From positions 1 to 64,000 of the forward strand of contig NZ_JAJQJH010000004.1 of NCBI RefSeq assembly GCF_029544075.1: 64,000 nt of DNA. Reading direction: 5' to 3'. Position numbers and translations under genes: made by a program. The stretch comes from Chromohalobacter canadensis. GTDB taxonomy: Bacteria; Pseudomonadota; Gammaproteobacteria; Pseudomonadales; Halomonadaceae. The notes under the pieces are model-generated. The model worked only from the letters and a program-made list of their open reading frames with translations. It searched no databases and was not told the origin of the DNA. Of this stretch, positions 35,122-44,017 are shown in pieces (position 1 is the stretch's first letter; every line of letters starts with the position of its first letter).

Positions 35122-36159
35122 TCAGTTGGCGAGCAGGTCACTCTGCCCAGCATCTTCGAGGGCCATTTCGATCCATGCCCGGTCAATGCCCTGCTCGTCC
35201 GTCAGCCACTCGATATAGGCCGGCTGCCCCTTCTCGCGGAAGGCAGCAAGCTCTTCCTCGGTGGGCTCGATGACTTCCATGCCCTGGTCGGCCAGGAACT
35301 GGATGCGCTCGTCGACCCGCTTCTCGACATCTTCTCGGTTGAGCTCGCTGGCTTCCTGGACAGCCGCCTCGATCGCTTGGCGGTTTTCTTCGGAAAGGTC
35401 GTCGTACCATTCGCCGTTGGCAATCAAGAACTGGTCCGAATACTGCACATTGGCCAGTGTCAGATACTTCTGCACCTCGTAGAGACTGCCCATGATGATG
35501 TACATCGGCGGGTTCATCTGACCATCGGCGACGTTGGTCTTGAGCGCCATGTAGGTATCGGTCCAGGGGATCGGCGTGCCGGAGGCACCAAAGGCCTCGT
35601 AAAGCGCCACCTGGCTGGGGTCCATGGCACGAAAGCGCAGGCCCTCAAAATCCTCCGGACTGCTGATGGGACGCTTCGAGTTGGTGAAGTCGAGGAAGCC
35701 GCCTTCCTCAATGACACCGAGCAACTCGGCGCCGGTGCGCTCCTCGAGAGTATCCTCGACCTTGTTCCAGTAATCGCCCTCATCGAAGAACTGGTGGGCG
35801 GCTTCATAGTTCTCGAACAAGAAGGGAATCGCGCTGACATAAATCTCCGGCACGATCGGCGACAGGCCGGCGAACGATGCAATGTTCAAGCTCGGGGTAT
35901 TGATGACCTGCTCCATGCGTTCCTGCTCTTCGCCGAGCATGGAGTTGGGGTAAAGCTTGAGCTGAATGTCGCCATCGGTCTTCTCCTCTACCAGTCGCTT
36001 GAGGTTGCTGGCAAAGAGGTGCACGGCATTCTTGTCGGTATCGGGGGGACCGTTGTAGCTCAGATTGAGGGTGGTCGCCGCATTGGCCAGGCTCACGGTG
36101 GCCATCATGCCGGTCGTGACGGCGGCCAGCAGGACGTTGCGCGGGGTGAGGATACGCAT
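35122..36159 (-). CDS. dctP: TRAP transporter substrate-binding protein (DctP family)
   Basis: A 345-residue periplasmic receptor. A Sec signal peptide (MRILTPRNVLLAAVTTGMMA, then VSLANA with cleavage after ANA) is followed by a DctP domain with GLRFRAMDPSQVALYEAFGASGTPIPWTDTYMALKTNVADGQMNP, which contains the conserved carboxylate-binding Arg. AGGAG precedes the ATG at 36159; the frame runs 17 codons further upstream without DctP character. It is the first gene of the transporter operon. The substrate is probably an organic or amino acid; the dipeptidase at the operon end hints at D-alanine-type compounds. Confidence 0.94.
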   Translation of the reverse strand: MRILTPRNVLLAAVTTGMMATVSLANAATTLNLSYNGPPDTDKNAVHLFASNLKRLVEEKTDGDIQLKLYPNSMLGEEQERMEQVINTPSLNIASFAGLSPIVPEIYVSAIPFLFENYEAAHQFFDEGDYWNKVEDTLEERTGAELLGVIEEGGFLDFTNSKRPISSPEDFEGLRFRAMDPSQVALYEAFGASGTPIPWTDTYMALKTNVADGQMNPPMYIIMGSLYEVQKYLTLANVQYSDQFLIANGEWYDDLSEENRQAIEAAVQEASELNREDVEKRVDERIQFLADQGMEVIEPTEEELAAFREKGQPAYIEWLTDEQGIDRAWIEMALEDAGQSDLLAN

Positions 36160-36269
36160 GGATGTCTCCTTGTTGTTATGCAGAGTCGAGAGGGATCGGT
36201 GTCGAACCACGACGACATGCCAACGCTAGCCGTTGCGTTGTTGACCTTTCAAGCGATTCAGTGTTGCTT

Positions 36270-37214
36270 TCAAGGCAACGTCTGCGTGTCCAGAACCCGC
36301 GGCGCATCGGCGCTGAAAAAGCGCATGCTGCGGCGCAAGTGCTTGATGAAGGCCTGCGCCGCGATCGTCAACGGCCGTTCCGCCCGGGTGACGATTCGCG
36401 CCCTGGCATCACGCAGCACGCTGGCATCGACCTCGCGCGCCACGATACTGCCCTCATGGATCTCTTCGAGCACCGTGAGCTCCGGCATGAACGTCACGCC
36501 CAAGCCCGAACGCACAAAATTCTTGAGAACCGAGACTGAATTGGTCTTCATCCTCGGCCGGTAGGACAGATGTGCCGCATAAAGCGCCATATCGACCAGT
36601 TGGCCCATGCCGGTGTGGCCGTCGATCAACGCCAGCGGATGGTCGGCAATATCCGCAAGCGGCAGCGGTGTCGGTGAACGCGCCAGGGGATGCTCGGCCG
36701 GCATGATCAGGTCGAGCGGCTGTCGCCTGTCGATATGCGAGACCAGGTGCGGATCATCGGGAGGCGCATACAGCAGGGCCAGATCCACGGCATCTTCCTT
36801 GACCAGCATGATTGCCTCGGTCAGTCCCGCCATGCTGACTTCGATCTCCAGCCCCGGATAGGTGGCAAGGAAGTTCTGCAGCGGCGCCGAGATCAGATCG
36901 GCGATGAACCCCTCGCCCACGGCGATGCGCACCTCGCCGCGCTCCAGATTCTGCAAGGCCTGCAAACGCGAAAGCGTGGCACGTTCGGCGGCACGCTGGT
37001 CCCGGTAATGCTGCAGCACCAGCTCTCCTGCCGGCGTCAGCGCGACACGCGACGTCCGCACCAGCAACGGTGTGCCCAATTCTTCTTCCAGGGCGCGCAG
37101 TTGACGGCTCAGCGCCGAGGGATTGACCCCGAGGTGAGCGGCGGCACGCCGGAGAGACCCATGATGAACAGCAGCATCGAGGTACTCCAGGGCACGCGAC
37201 TTGAATGGTTTCAT
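36270..37214 (-). CDS. LysR-family transcriptional regulator
   Basis: A 314-residue LysR regulator. The helix-turn-helix lies in YLDAAVHHGSLRRAAAHLGVNPSALSRQLRALEEELG, and the effector domain (about residues 90-300) includes GEGFIADLISAPLQNF and FVRSGLGVTFMPEL. The ATG at 37214 is preceded by GGGAG; the upstream 58 codons of the frame are not protein-like. It lies 110 bp before the TRAP/dipeptidase operon on the same strand, which is its likely target. Unlike the usual divergent LysR layout, it points the same way. Confidence 0.88.
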   Translation of the reverse strand: MKPFKSRALEYLDAAVHHGSLRRAAAHLGVNPSALSRQLRALEEELGTPLLVRTSRVALTPAGELVLQHYRDQRAAERATLSRLQALQNLERGEVRIAVGEGFIADLISAPLQNFLATYPGLEIEVSMAGLTEAIMLVKEDAVDLALLYAPPDDPHLVSHIDRRQPLDLIMPAEHPLARSPTPLPLADIADHPLALIDGHTGMGQLVDMALYAAHLSYRPRMKTNSVSVLKNFVRSGLGVTFMPELTVLEEIHEGSIVAREVDASVLRDARARIVTRAERPLTIAAQAFIKHLRRSMRFFSADAPRVLDTQTLP

Positions 37215-37362
37215 GACTCCCTCGCTCGGCGACGACTGGTTCCATGCCCGCTTCGGGCAAACGGCCCGGCGCTCGGACACACCATGCCACCCCGGCGATG
37301 GGATTGATTCCAATCCGCAACCGGCGTAGCGTGAAGGCGTCGAATTCACAGGAGACTTGATC

Positions 37363-37485
37363 ATGGCGGAAGCCAAGAGTGTCATCAAACGTGTCTACGT
37401 TCCTACCTATGTCCGCGATCTGCCCAATGGCGAGCGGGTTACGGTGCCCGGGCACTACAAGAAGACACCCACGCACTCGAGCTGA
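37363..37485 (+). CDS. Small 40-residue basic protein, unknown function
   Basis: An ATG behind a strong AGGAG site (spacing about 8) opens a 40-codon frame beginning MAEAKSVIKRVYVPTYVRDL and ending in a Tyr-Lys-Lys-Thr-rich tail. It is followed within about 50 bases by a perfect terminator hairpin. The peptide is basic, with no membrane helix, and has a PNGERVTVPGHY turn-like stretch. It has its own transcription unit between a LysR gene and a lipoprotein gene. I recognise no family. The ribosome site, codon use and terminator make it a convincing gene. Confidence 0.65.
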   Translation: MAEAKSVIKRVYVPTYVRDLPNGERVTVPGHYKKTPTHSS

Positions 37486-37537
37486 CGTCAGTGATCGGGG
37501 CACGCCTCGCCCTTGCGTGGGCAAGGAACGAACCATG

Positions 37538-37564
37538 AACGCCCTGCCGGTTGGCAGGGCGTTT
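37538..37564 (+). terminator. Terminator after the 40-residue gene
   Basis: An 11-bp perfect stem AACGCCCTGCC/GGCAGGGCGTT with a GGTT loop, followed by TTGTC. It also stands just past the end of the convergent lipoprotein gene (stop at 37589) and may serve both strands. Confidence 0.8.
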
Positions 37565-37588
37565 GTCATTGATCCCATACATCGCGCG

Positions 37589-38125
37589 TCAGCGGCTCAG
37601 GTCGACCTCACGCGTCTGACCGACGCCGACCTCGATTTGCTTCAGGATCAGCGGGCTGCGCGAACCGTCCGGCAGGCGCACGCTTCCGGCCACATAGAAC
37701 ACTCCCGCAGGGATACCGGTAGCCTCGAAATATCCGTTGTCGTTGGTCTTGGCGTAATGCGTATACTCACGGGCACGTGGGTCCGCAGGCTCGATGCGCT
37801 TCCCTGCCAGCGCGGCTTCGGCAGCCTCGGCGGAATAGCGCGTAGCCGGTGCGATCGACACGGTTTCGTTTTTGCCCACCAGCGTGCCGGCGGATGAGGA
37901 CATGTAACGCAGCCGCCCTTTGACGACGGCTGAACCATGCTTATCCAGCTTGGCGTATTCCTCGGCAGGAAACGCGACCTGACGTTCGACGGCGCCCGCC
38001 GGCGTGCCTTCGCCGGCTTCCTCGATATCGACGGGCTGCGTCGGACCACCTGTCGGCAGCATCTCGCAGCCGCTCAACGCCAGTCCCACCAAGACCAGCC
38101 ACCATCCCGTACGTATATACCTCAT
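37589..38125 (-). CDS. Lipoprotein with a carboxypeptidase-regulatory-like beta fold
   Basis: A 178-residue lipoprotein. The signal peptide ends in the lipobox ALSGC (Cys near residue 20), followed by a Gly/Pro/Thr-rich stretch. The C-terminal 70 residues (YAKTNDNGYFEATGIPAGVFYVAGSVRLPDG) resemble the carboxypeptidase-regulatory/transthyretin-like beta-sandwich found in many surface proteins. The ATG at 38125 is used; the frame opens with a GTG four codons earlier. It lies 26 bp after the PEBP gene on the same strand and may share its transcript. The function is unknown. Confidence 0.65.
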   Translation of the reverse strand: MRYIRTGWWLVLVGLALSGCEMLPTGGPTQPVDIEEAGEGTPAGAVERQVAFPAEEYAKLDKHGSAVVKGRLRYMSSSAGTLVGKNETVSIAPATRYSAEAAEAALAGKRIEPADPRAREYTHYAKTNDNGYFEATGIPAGVFYVAGSVRLPDGSRSPLILKQIEVGVGQTREVDLSR

Positions 38126-38151
38126 TCCATGAGCCACCTTTGTGAACGAGC

Positions 38152-38778
38152 TTAACGTGCAAGCTCGGGGTTGAGCGTGTAAGTACCCATCATGCTGGCT
38201 TTTTCGATGATATGCCCTTGCATGGCTTCGAGGACTTCATCACCGGTAAACTCGCCTTGCAGGCCCAGCGAGGCGACATCCAACGCATAGACGGTAAAGT
38301 GATAACGGTGTATCAAGGCATCGTTCCACGGCGGACATGGCCCATCGTATCCCCCGTAGATACCTTCGAGTTGTTCGTCGTCGGCGAAAAAATCCGTGTA
38401 GCTGTTGATACCGCGTACGCCCTTGCCGGTGTCGCCCGGCGCCTTGCCCATGGGCACGACACCGTCGGCATCTTCGCCTTCGTCGATGCCGCTCACTTCC
38501 GCCGGAATGTCGATCAATACCCAGTGGTAGAAATCGGCGCGAGGCAGGTCGGCCGGTACGCTGCGCCCTTCCTGGTTGACGTCAGTAGGGTCCGTGGGTG
38601 CATCCGTATCGACCACCAACAACGCGAGGCTACGCGTCCCGGCGGGCACATCGTGCCAACGAACACGCGGGTTGCGATTGTCACTGAAACGAAGGTGCTG
38701 CTCGGGATCGGGAATGGCGAACGCAAAGCGTTCGGGAATAGCTTCACCGTCGATGATGTCCTGCACGTCGATGCGCAT
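38152..38778 (-). CDS. YbhB/YbcL family Raf-kinase-inhibitor-like (PEBP) protein
   Basis: A 208-residue phosphatidylethanolamine-binding-like protein. The PEBP signature is seen in SLALLVVDTDAPTD followed by ADFYHWVLIDIPAEV, with GGYDGPCPPWNDALIHRYHFTVYALD forming the second half of the ligand pocket. No signal peptide is visible, so it is cytoplasmic. AGGAGG lies 7 bases before the ATG at 38778. The function of bacterial homologues is unclear. It sits in a run of small minus-strand genes. Confidence 0.88.
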   Translation of the reverse strand: MRIDVQDIIDGEAIPERFAFAIPDPEQHLRFSDNRNPRVRWHDVPAGTRSLALLVVDTDAPTDPTDVNQEGRSVPADLPRADFYHWVLIDIPAEVSGIDEGEDADGVVPMGKAPGDTGKGVRGINSYTDFFADDEQLEGIYGGYDGPCPPWNDALIHRYHFTVYALDVASLGLQGEFTGDEVLEAMQGHIIEKASMMGTYTLNPELAR

Positions 38779-38883
38779 GCGGCTGCCTCCTGGTAGTCCG
38801 TGGCGAAGAAGATGACGTTCCTCAGTTTGGCACATCCATGAGGTGGTGCGCATAGGACGAACGGCGCCCCTTACAAGACACCA

Positions 38884-39591
38884 TTATCGACACAGTGAGA
38901 TGCCGCGCATGCCAAAATGGAAATGATTGGCATGCGCAGCATTGTAGTCCGGCCCTAGGGTAGTCCCGAACACTTCACAGGCACCATCGCGTACACGATG
39001 CAGGAAATTAGCCGCATCATCATCACCCGCCCAGTCGTCGAGCACGGACACACGGCGCCCGTCCGCTAGCCGAAAAGCCGACACATCGAGCGCTTCCGCA
39101 GTGGCATGGTCGCTGCGGCGGGCGTTGTCGCGATGATAGATATTGCGGCACGCGAAGCTCCCCAAGTGACGTACCGACGCCACCGGCTCACCAAAAATCT
39201 CCCGCGCGGCCGGTTGCAAACGTTGACGCTCGAACAGCGACCAGGCCACCGCCAGCGGACAGCTGGCCACGAAGTTGGCATTGAAATCGACGCCGGCATG
39301 GCGCACGCGTACCACGTTTTTAAGTGGGCAGTCGGCAACGGGGGTGTAATCCTCCAGCGGCGTGTAATTCAGCGTACCGGCAGGCGCGGAGTCGAGAACA
39401 TCGCGGCATGCCTCGCGATCCCCCTTGAGCTGGCGCAACTTCCATTGCGTGACTAGGGTCAACGGATCGTCAAGATGCAAGGGCTGGAAGGGATTCCATG
39501 CCCGGGGAACTGTCCAGGCGCCCTTCTCCAGGGCGATGCCAGCAGCAATCAAGGCGAAACTCAACGCGAGGAAAGCAAGCGACGGCTTCAT
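38884..39591 (-). CDS. Extensin-like family protein, periplasmic, with M15-like metal motif
   Basis: A 235-residue protein with an N-terminal hydrophobic segment (LAFLALSFALIAAGIAL) that acts as signal or anchor. The C-terminal extensin-like domain contains SDHATAEALDVSAF and HANHFHFGM, which match the His-x6-Asp and His-x-His metal motifs of LAS/M15 peptidases with Ala in place of one Gly. Four cysteines could form disulfides. GGGAG precedes the ATG at 39591. Proteins of this family are suspected of acting on the cell wall, but this is unproven. Confidence 0.8.
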   Translation of the reverse strand: MKPSLAFLALSFALIAAGIALEKGAWTVPRAWNPFQPLHLDDPLTLVTQWKLRQLKGDREACRDVLDSAPAGTLNYTPLEDYTPVADCPLKNVVRVRHAGVDFNANFVASCPLAVAWSLFERQRLQPAAREIFGEPVASVRHLGSFACRNIYHRDNARRSDHATAEALDVSAFRLADGRRVSVLDDWAGDDDAANFLHRVRDGACEVFGTTLGPDYNAAHANHFHFGMRGISLCR

Positions 39592-39715
39592 GGCGCTCCC
39601 GGCCTGGTGCAAAACCTACAGTGTAGAGAACCCAGCGGTCATATGACGATCACCCTGTGAGGCATGTGAATTTAACCGATACTGTACGCACCCTCGACTT
39701 GAAAGGAGAACCGTC

Positions 39716-40144
39716 ATGCCACGCTGGATTCCACTTGCCTTCATCGCTGGCTTCTTCGCCGTGCTGTGCTTCCATCAGCCCATGGCGGGATTGTTGCACG
39801 CCTACGCCATCGTGCCGTTTGCGCCCTATGGCACGACAGCCGTACCCCCCCTGAGCGTTCCTCAGTGGCTGTCGGCGAGCTTCTGGGGCGGTGTATGGGG
39901 GATCGTCATGCTGTGGGTATTCACGCGTTGCCACATCACGACCGGACTGTGGTGGAAAAGCGTGTTGTTCGGCGGTATCGCCTTGACACTCGTGGCGCTG
40001 TTCATCGTCTTTCCGCTCAAGGGACGCGGCCTCAACCTCGCGGGGTTCCCCATCGGCTTCCTGGTCAATGGTGCCTGGGGGATGGGGATCTGGGTCTTCG
40101 CACGCTGCTTCGGGCTTTGGAGAGTCTCGCCACGGCCAACGTAA
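39716..40144 (+). CDS. Small integral membrane protein, unknown function
   Basis: A 142-residue protein with four predicted membrane helices, starting near residues 4-30, 52-70, 80-100 and 108-132. An ideal ribosome site (AAAGGAG, 6-base spacing) precedes the ATG. The Trp-rich loops and a Gly-rich last helix (GFPIGFLVNGAWGMGIWVFA) are notable, but I recognise no family with certainty. It is convergent with the next small gene, the stop codons abutting. Confidence 0.7.
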   Translation: MPRWIPLAFIAGFFAVLCFHQPMAGLLHAYAIVPFAPYGTTAVPPLSVPQWLSASFWGGVWGIVMLWVFTRCHITTGLWWKSVLFGGIALTLVALFIVFPLKGRGLNLAGFPIGFLVNGAWGMGIWVFARCFGLWRVSPRPT

Positions 40145-40327
40145 TCAGCCCCACAACAAGGTGACCAGCAATGCCAATACGCCTACGATCAACGCGGTGA
40201 GCACGGCGATGCTCACCAGTCGATTCAGCCAATCATCGAGGCCGCCTTGGGGGCGCACTGGGCCTCCTCTCCGGCGGCGAGTGGCACCTTGGCGTTGCCG
40301 CCTGCCTGCTTTGGCCACTTGGCGCAT
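40145..40327 (-). CDS. 60-residue single-span membrane protein
   Basis: A short gene with GGAG 7 bases before its ATG. The product has a strongly basic N-terminal half (many Arg/Gln) and one C-terminal helix (LVSIAVLTALIVGVLALLVTLLWG), so the N-terminus should stay in the cytoplasm. Its stop codon directly abuts that of the convergent gene at 39716. No family is recognised. The ribosome site and the clean helix support it as a real gene. Confidence 0.55.
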   Translation of the reverse strand: MRQVAKAGRRQRQGATRRRRGGPVRPQGGLDDWLNRLVSIAVLTALIVGVLALLVTLLWG

Positions 40328-40398
40328 TTCTCACTCCCGTGCATGCAATATTGCTTACCATAAGGGGTAGCGCGCGTTTCCACTAGCGCCAACGCAAA

Positions 40399-40420
40399 AC
40401 GCCCGGCCGAAGCCGGGCGT
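40399..40420 (-). terminator. Terminator after the BCCT transporter gene
   Basis: A 9-bp perfect stem ACGCCCGGC/GCCGGGCGT with a CGAA loop, followed on the minus strand by TTTTG. It lies 24 bases past the transporter stop. Confidence 0.85.
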
Positions 40421-40443
40421 GACACATGTCGTCATGTGAGGCA

Positions 40444-42078
40444 TTACCCGCCTTCACGCGTATTGATACGCCGGTTGACCACATTTGGGGCGCGACGATA
40501 ACGCTCGGCCTCTGCCAGCGTTTCCGCCTCGAAGGCATCGGCGCCCACCGGGGTCTCACCGTGACGATGGTAGAGCGAGGTCAGCATTGCCTTGCGGTCC
40601 GCCCGCAACTCCTTGATCAAGACGATAATCATGCCATAGAGAATGAAGGTAAATGGCAATGCCGCCAGCACCGCAGCGGATTGCAGCCCGTTCAAGCCCC
40701 CTGCAACCAGCAAGGTGAGACAAATCGCGGCGATCAACACGCCCCATATAATCCGCTTCACCAAGGGTGGGTTCAGCGAGCCTCCGTCGGTCATCTGCGA
40801 GACGATATACGTCGCTGAGTCTGCGGACGTCACCAGGAAGATGAAGATCAAAAACAGCGCCACGACAGACAGCACGTTGGAGAATGGCATCAAGTTGAAC
40901 ATTTGGAACAGCGCCACGGTGATATTGTCAGCCGTTGCCGAGGCCAACCCGACATCGCCGGTGAGCTCCATGTTGAGCGCCGCACCGCCGAAGACGCCGA
41001 TCCACAGGCAGGCCAACAGCGGCGGAACGAACAAGACGCCGAACACGTATTCCTTGATGGTCCGCCCGCGCGAGACACGCGCCACGAAGGTGCCCACGAA
41101 CGGCGACCAGGCGATGACCCAAGCCCAGTAGAAAATCGTCCAGTTGCTCGCCCAAGTGTTATCGCTATACGGCGCGATACGCAGGCTCATCCCCACGATG
41201 TTTTGCAGGTAATCACCGATGCCCAGGGTGATGGTTTCGAGAATGGCCACGGTCGGCCCGGTGAACAACACGTAGAACATCAGCGCGAAGCACAGCGCCA
41301 TGTTGAGATTGGAGAGACGCTTGATCCCCTTGTCCAACCCCGACCAAGTGGACGCCATATAACACAGGAACATGGCGCCCATGATGATGAATTGCCACTT
41401 GATGCCTTCCTCGACACCGAATACTTCGTGTAGACCACCGTTGATCTGCAACACTGCAAGGCCGATGGAGGTCGCCACCCCCATCACGGTCGCGACCACG
41501 GCGAACACATCCAGTGCTGGTCCCACCTTGCGCAACTTGGGACGCTTGGCCGTCATGCTCGAAAGCACGTTGGACACCAGCCCCGCCTGCCCCTTGCGGA
41601 ACTGATAATAGGCGATGATCAAGCCAACCACCGAGAACGCCGCCCACTGATGGATGCCCCAATTGAAGAAGCTGTATTGAATGGCATAGCGTGCCGCTTC
41701 CTCGGTGCCGCCTTCCATGTCACCGTAAGGCGGTTCGAGAAAGTGTGTCATTGGCTCGGCCATGCCGTAGAACACCAACCCTACGCCAAACCCCGCCGCC
41801 AGTAGCATGCTGATCCACGAGAAGAAGCTGTAGGAAGGTGAGCAATCCTGCGGGCCCAGACGGATCTTGCCGTACTTGCTGAAGGCCAACGTCAGCAGGA
41901 ACACCACGAACCCGAAGACCGAGAACAGGTAGAACCACCCAAAATAGTGTGAAATGGTTGATAATGCCGTCGATGCCGCCTCACCGAAGCCCTCGGGAAA
42001 GGCCGCACCAATGGCGACCAGAACCGCAACGATCAGGGCGGAGACGATAAATACGTATTGCCTTCCAATATTGGCCAT
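40444..42078 (-). CDS. BCCT-family betaine/choline/carnitine transporter
   Basis: A 544-residue member of the BCCT family with 12 membrane helices. The substrate-cation region VMGVATSIGLAVLQINGGL and the signature WTIFYWAWVIAWSPFVGTFVARVSRGRTIKEY around helix 8 (tryptophan box) are clear. The C-terminus is a charged cytoplasmic tail of about 55 residues, which in such carriers senses osmotic stress. It would take up glycine betaine or a related compatible solute, fitting a halophile; no bet genes are adjacent, so the substrate is not fixed. GAGGAT precedes the ATG. It is monocistronic, with three direct repeats upstream. Confidence 0.9.
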   Translation of the reverse strand: MANIGRQYVFIVSALIVAVLVAIGAAFPEGFGEAASTALSTISHYFGWFYLFSVFGFVVFLLTLAFSKYGKIRLGPQDCSPSYSFFSWISMLLAAGFGVGLVFYGMAEPMTHFLEPPYGDMEGGTEEAARYAIQYSFFNWGIHQWAAFSVVGLIIAYYQFRKGQAGLVSNVLSSMTAKRPKLRKVGPALDVFAVVATVMGVATSIGLAVLQINGGLHEVFGVEEGIKWQFIIMGAMFLCYMASTWSGLDKGIKRLSNLNMALCFALMFYVLFTGPTVAILETITLGIGDYLQNIVGMSLRIAPYSDNTWASNWTIFYWAWVIAWSPFVGTFVARVSRGRTIKEYVFGVLFVPPLLACLWIGVFGGAALNMELTGDVGLASATADNITVALFQMFNLMPFSNVLSVVALFLIFIFLVTSADSATYIVSQMTDGGSLNPPLVKRIIWGVLIAAICLTLLVAGGLNGLQSAAVLAALPFTFILYGMIIVLIKELRADRKAMLTSLYHRHGETPVGADAFEAETLAEAERYRRAPNVVNRRINTREGG

Positions 42079-42170
42079 GCAGCTATCCTCTTAGTCTCCG
42101 ACGATACGGTGCCTCATTGCACCTACCGGGTTCTTATCACCGAGCTCGGCATGCCTGCAATGACCCATGG

Positions 42171-42222
42171 AACCAAAGCCAGGCACATGAGACCAAACGA
42201 CAACGATGGCCGAACCAAAGCC
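42171..42222. promoter_or_regulatory. Three direct repeats (AACCAAAGCC type) between the BCCT and YqaA-like genes
   Basis: AACCAAAGCC occurs exactly at 42171-42180 and 42213-42222, 42 bp apart, with a related GACCAAACG at 42191 in between. The ACCAAA cores are thus 20 and 22 bp apart, about two helical turns. This may be an activator array for the divergent genes; no known consensus is recognised. Confidence 0.35.
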
Positions 42223-42294
42223 GCACGACCATAACCGTTTTTTATATTTAAGCAAATAAACCATTAAACCTTATTAAAGATTGAAGAGCCTGTT

Positions 42295-42888
42295 ATGCCG
42301 TCACCGACCCGCCTGGCGTCCGCCACCGCTTGGCTTGAGCGTCTCTCGCATTCACGGCACGCCTTGTCGCTTTTGTTTTTCGCCTCGGTGCTGGAAACCC
42401 TCCTGGTTCCGATTCCTATCGAGACCATCCTGATTCCCTGGATGCTGGCCCAGCCGCGTCGCAAATGGCGCCTGGCAAGCGTCGCGCTGGCAGGCAACCT
42501 GGCCGCCGCCTGCATCGGTTACGCACTGGGTGCATGGGCGTTGAACACCTGGGGAACGACACTCATCCCTTTGTTCGGTGGTCAGGACGCCTATAACGCC
42601 TTTCAGACACGCATGGCCAACGACGGCTTCCTGGCGGTGCTTGCGGTGGGCATCATTCCCATTCCCTTCCAGATCGCCATGCTCGCCGCCGGTTCCAGTG
42701 GTTACCCCTTTCCGTTTTTCCTGTTGGCAGCCTTGCTGGCACGTGGCGTGCGTTATTTCGGCCTCGCCTTGCTGGTGCATCTCGCCGGCGACGCGGCATT
42801 GTCCTTGTGGCGGCGCCATGCACGCCCCATCGGCGTGCTGGGCATCGTGCTGTTCAGCTCCTGGCTCTGGCTTCAATTCATGCCATGA
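42295..42888 (+). CDS. YqaA-family (VTT/DedA-like) membrane protein
   Basis: A 197-residue membrane protein of the YqaA group of the VTT/SNARE-associated (DedA-like) superfamily. It has the motif FFASVLETLLVPIPIETILIPWML with its conserved Glu and Pro, the GNLAAACIGYALGAW helix and the re-entrant region IIPIPFQIAMLAAGSSGYPFPFFLLAALLARGVRYFGLA. Members act in lipid scrambling or undecaprenyl-phosphate recycling, though YqaA itself is uncharacterised. The upstream 60 bases are AT-rich and probably contain the promoter. Confidence 0.85.
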   Translation: MPSPTRLASATAWLERLSHSRHALSLLFFASVLETLLVPIPIETILIPWMLAQPRRKWRLASVALAGNLAAACIGYALGAWALNTWGTTLIPLFGGQDAYNAFQTRMANDGFLAVLAVGIIPIPFQIAMLAAGSSGYPFPFFLLAALLARGVRYFGLALLVHLAGDAALSLWRRHARPIGVLGIVLFSSWLWLQFMP

Positions 42889-42992
42889 ATGCACCTTGCA
42901 TGAACGCTTCGCCGAACCTTGAGTTATGTCCTCGCCACCCCCACAAAAAGAAATATTGAGGACGCTAACGTTATCCTATCCAAGGGGCCATC

Positions 42993-43988
42993 ATGAGCCG
43001 ACTTTCGCAAATTCCGCTGTCCGTACTCGATCTCGCGCCGATCTCGCATGACGGTACCGCCGCCGAGACGTTCGAATGCACGGTCGATCTCGCCCAGCTC
43101 ACCGACACTCTGGGCTACAACCGCTATTGGCTGGCCGAGCATCACAACATCGACGGTATCGCTAGCGCCGCCACGTCTTTGCTCATCGGCCATGTCGCCG
43201 GCAAGACTCAACGCATTCGCGTGGGATCGGGCGGTATCATGCTGCCCAACCATCCGCCGCTGGTAGTCGCCGAGCAATTTGGAACGCTGGAAACGCTCTA
43301 CCCGGGCCGTATCGATCTCGGCCTGGGACGCGCACCTGGCTCCGATGGCGTGACCATGCAGGCCATGCGCCGCAACCCACGCGCTGGCGTGAATGACTTC
43401 CCCGACCGCTTGGCCGAGCTACGCGGCTATCTGGGCGAGGCCCTGCCCGATCAGCGCGTCAAGGCGATCCCCGGCCAGGGTACGCATGTACCGCTCTGGT
43501 TGCTGGGCTCCAGCGATTTCAGCGCGCGCCTCGCCGCACAGCTCGGCCTGCCGTTCGCTTTCGCAGGGCAGTTCGCGCCGGGCTACATGCTCGAGGCCAT
43601 CCAGCTCTATCGGCAACTATTCCAGCCCTCCGAGGTGCTGGACGCGCCTTATGTGATGCTGGGCATTCCACTGGTCGCCGCCGACAGCGATGCGCACGCG
43701 CAGTATTTGGCCACTACCCAGCAACAGAAGTTTCTCAACCTGATTCGCGGCAAGAGCACGCGCACCCTGCCGCCCGTCGAAGCACTCGACTGGTCGCCGC
43801 AGGAACGCGCCATGGTCAGTCAGAACCTCGGCGCCGCCATCGTCGGCGGCCCCGATACGATCCGCGATGAACTCGAGAACCTGCTCGCGCACACCCAAGC
43901 CGACGAACTGATGATCAACGGTGATTTCTACGACCACGAGGATCGCCGTCGTTCCTACGAAATTCTCGCCGATGTCTGGAAAGGCTGA
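42993..43988 (+). CDS. LLM-class flavin-dependent oxidoreductase (luciferase-like, MsnO8/YhbW type)
   Basis: A 331-residue single-domain bacterial luciferase-like protein. The N-terminus [20 protein letters not shown] and the segments [30 protein letters not shown] and [42 protein letters not shown] are the family hallmarks for binding reduced FMN. The enzyme probably oxidises an unknown small molecule. AAGGGG precedes the ATG. It is monocistronic and followed by a hairpin terminator. Confidence 0.9.
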   Translation: MSRLSQIPLSVLDLAPISHDGTAAETFECTVDLAQLTDTLGYNRYWLAEHHNIDGIASAATSLLIGHVAGKTQRIRVGSGGIMLPNHPPLVVAEQFGTLETLYPGRIDLGLGRAPGSDGVTMQAMRRNPRAGVNDFPDRLAELRGYLGEALPDQRVKAIPGQGTHVPLWLLGSSDFSARLAAQLGLPFAFAGQFAPGYMLEAIQLYRQLFQPSEVLDAPYVMLGIPLVAADSDAHAQYLATTQQQKFLNLIRGKSTRTLPPVEALDWSPQERAMVSQNLGAAIVGGPDTIRDELENLLAHTQADELMINGDFYDHEDRRRSYEILADVWKG

Positions 43989-44017
43989 GTCTCACCAGCC
44001 ATTCGTGCAGACGCAAA

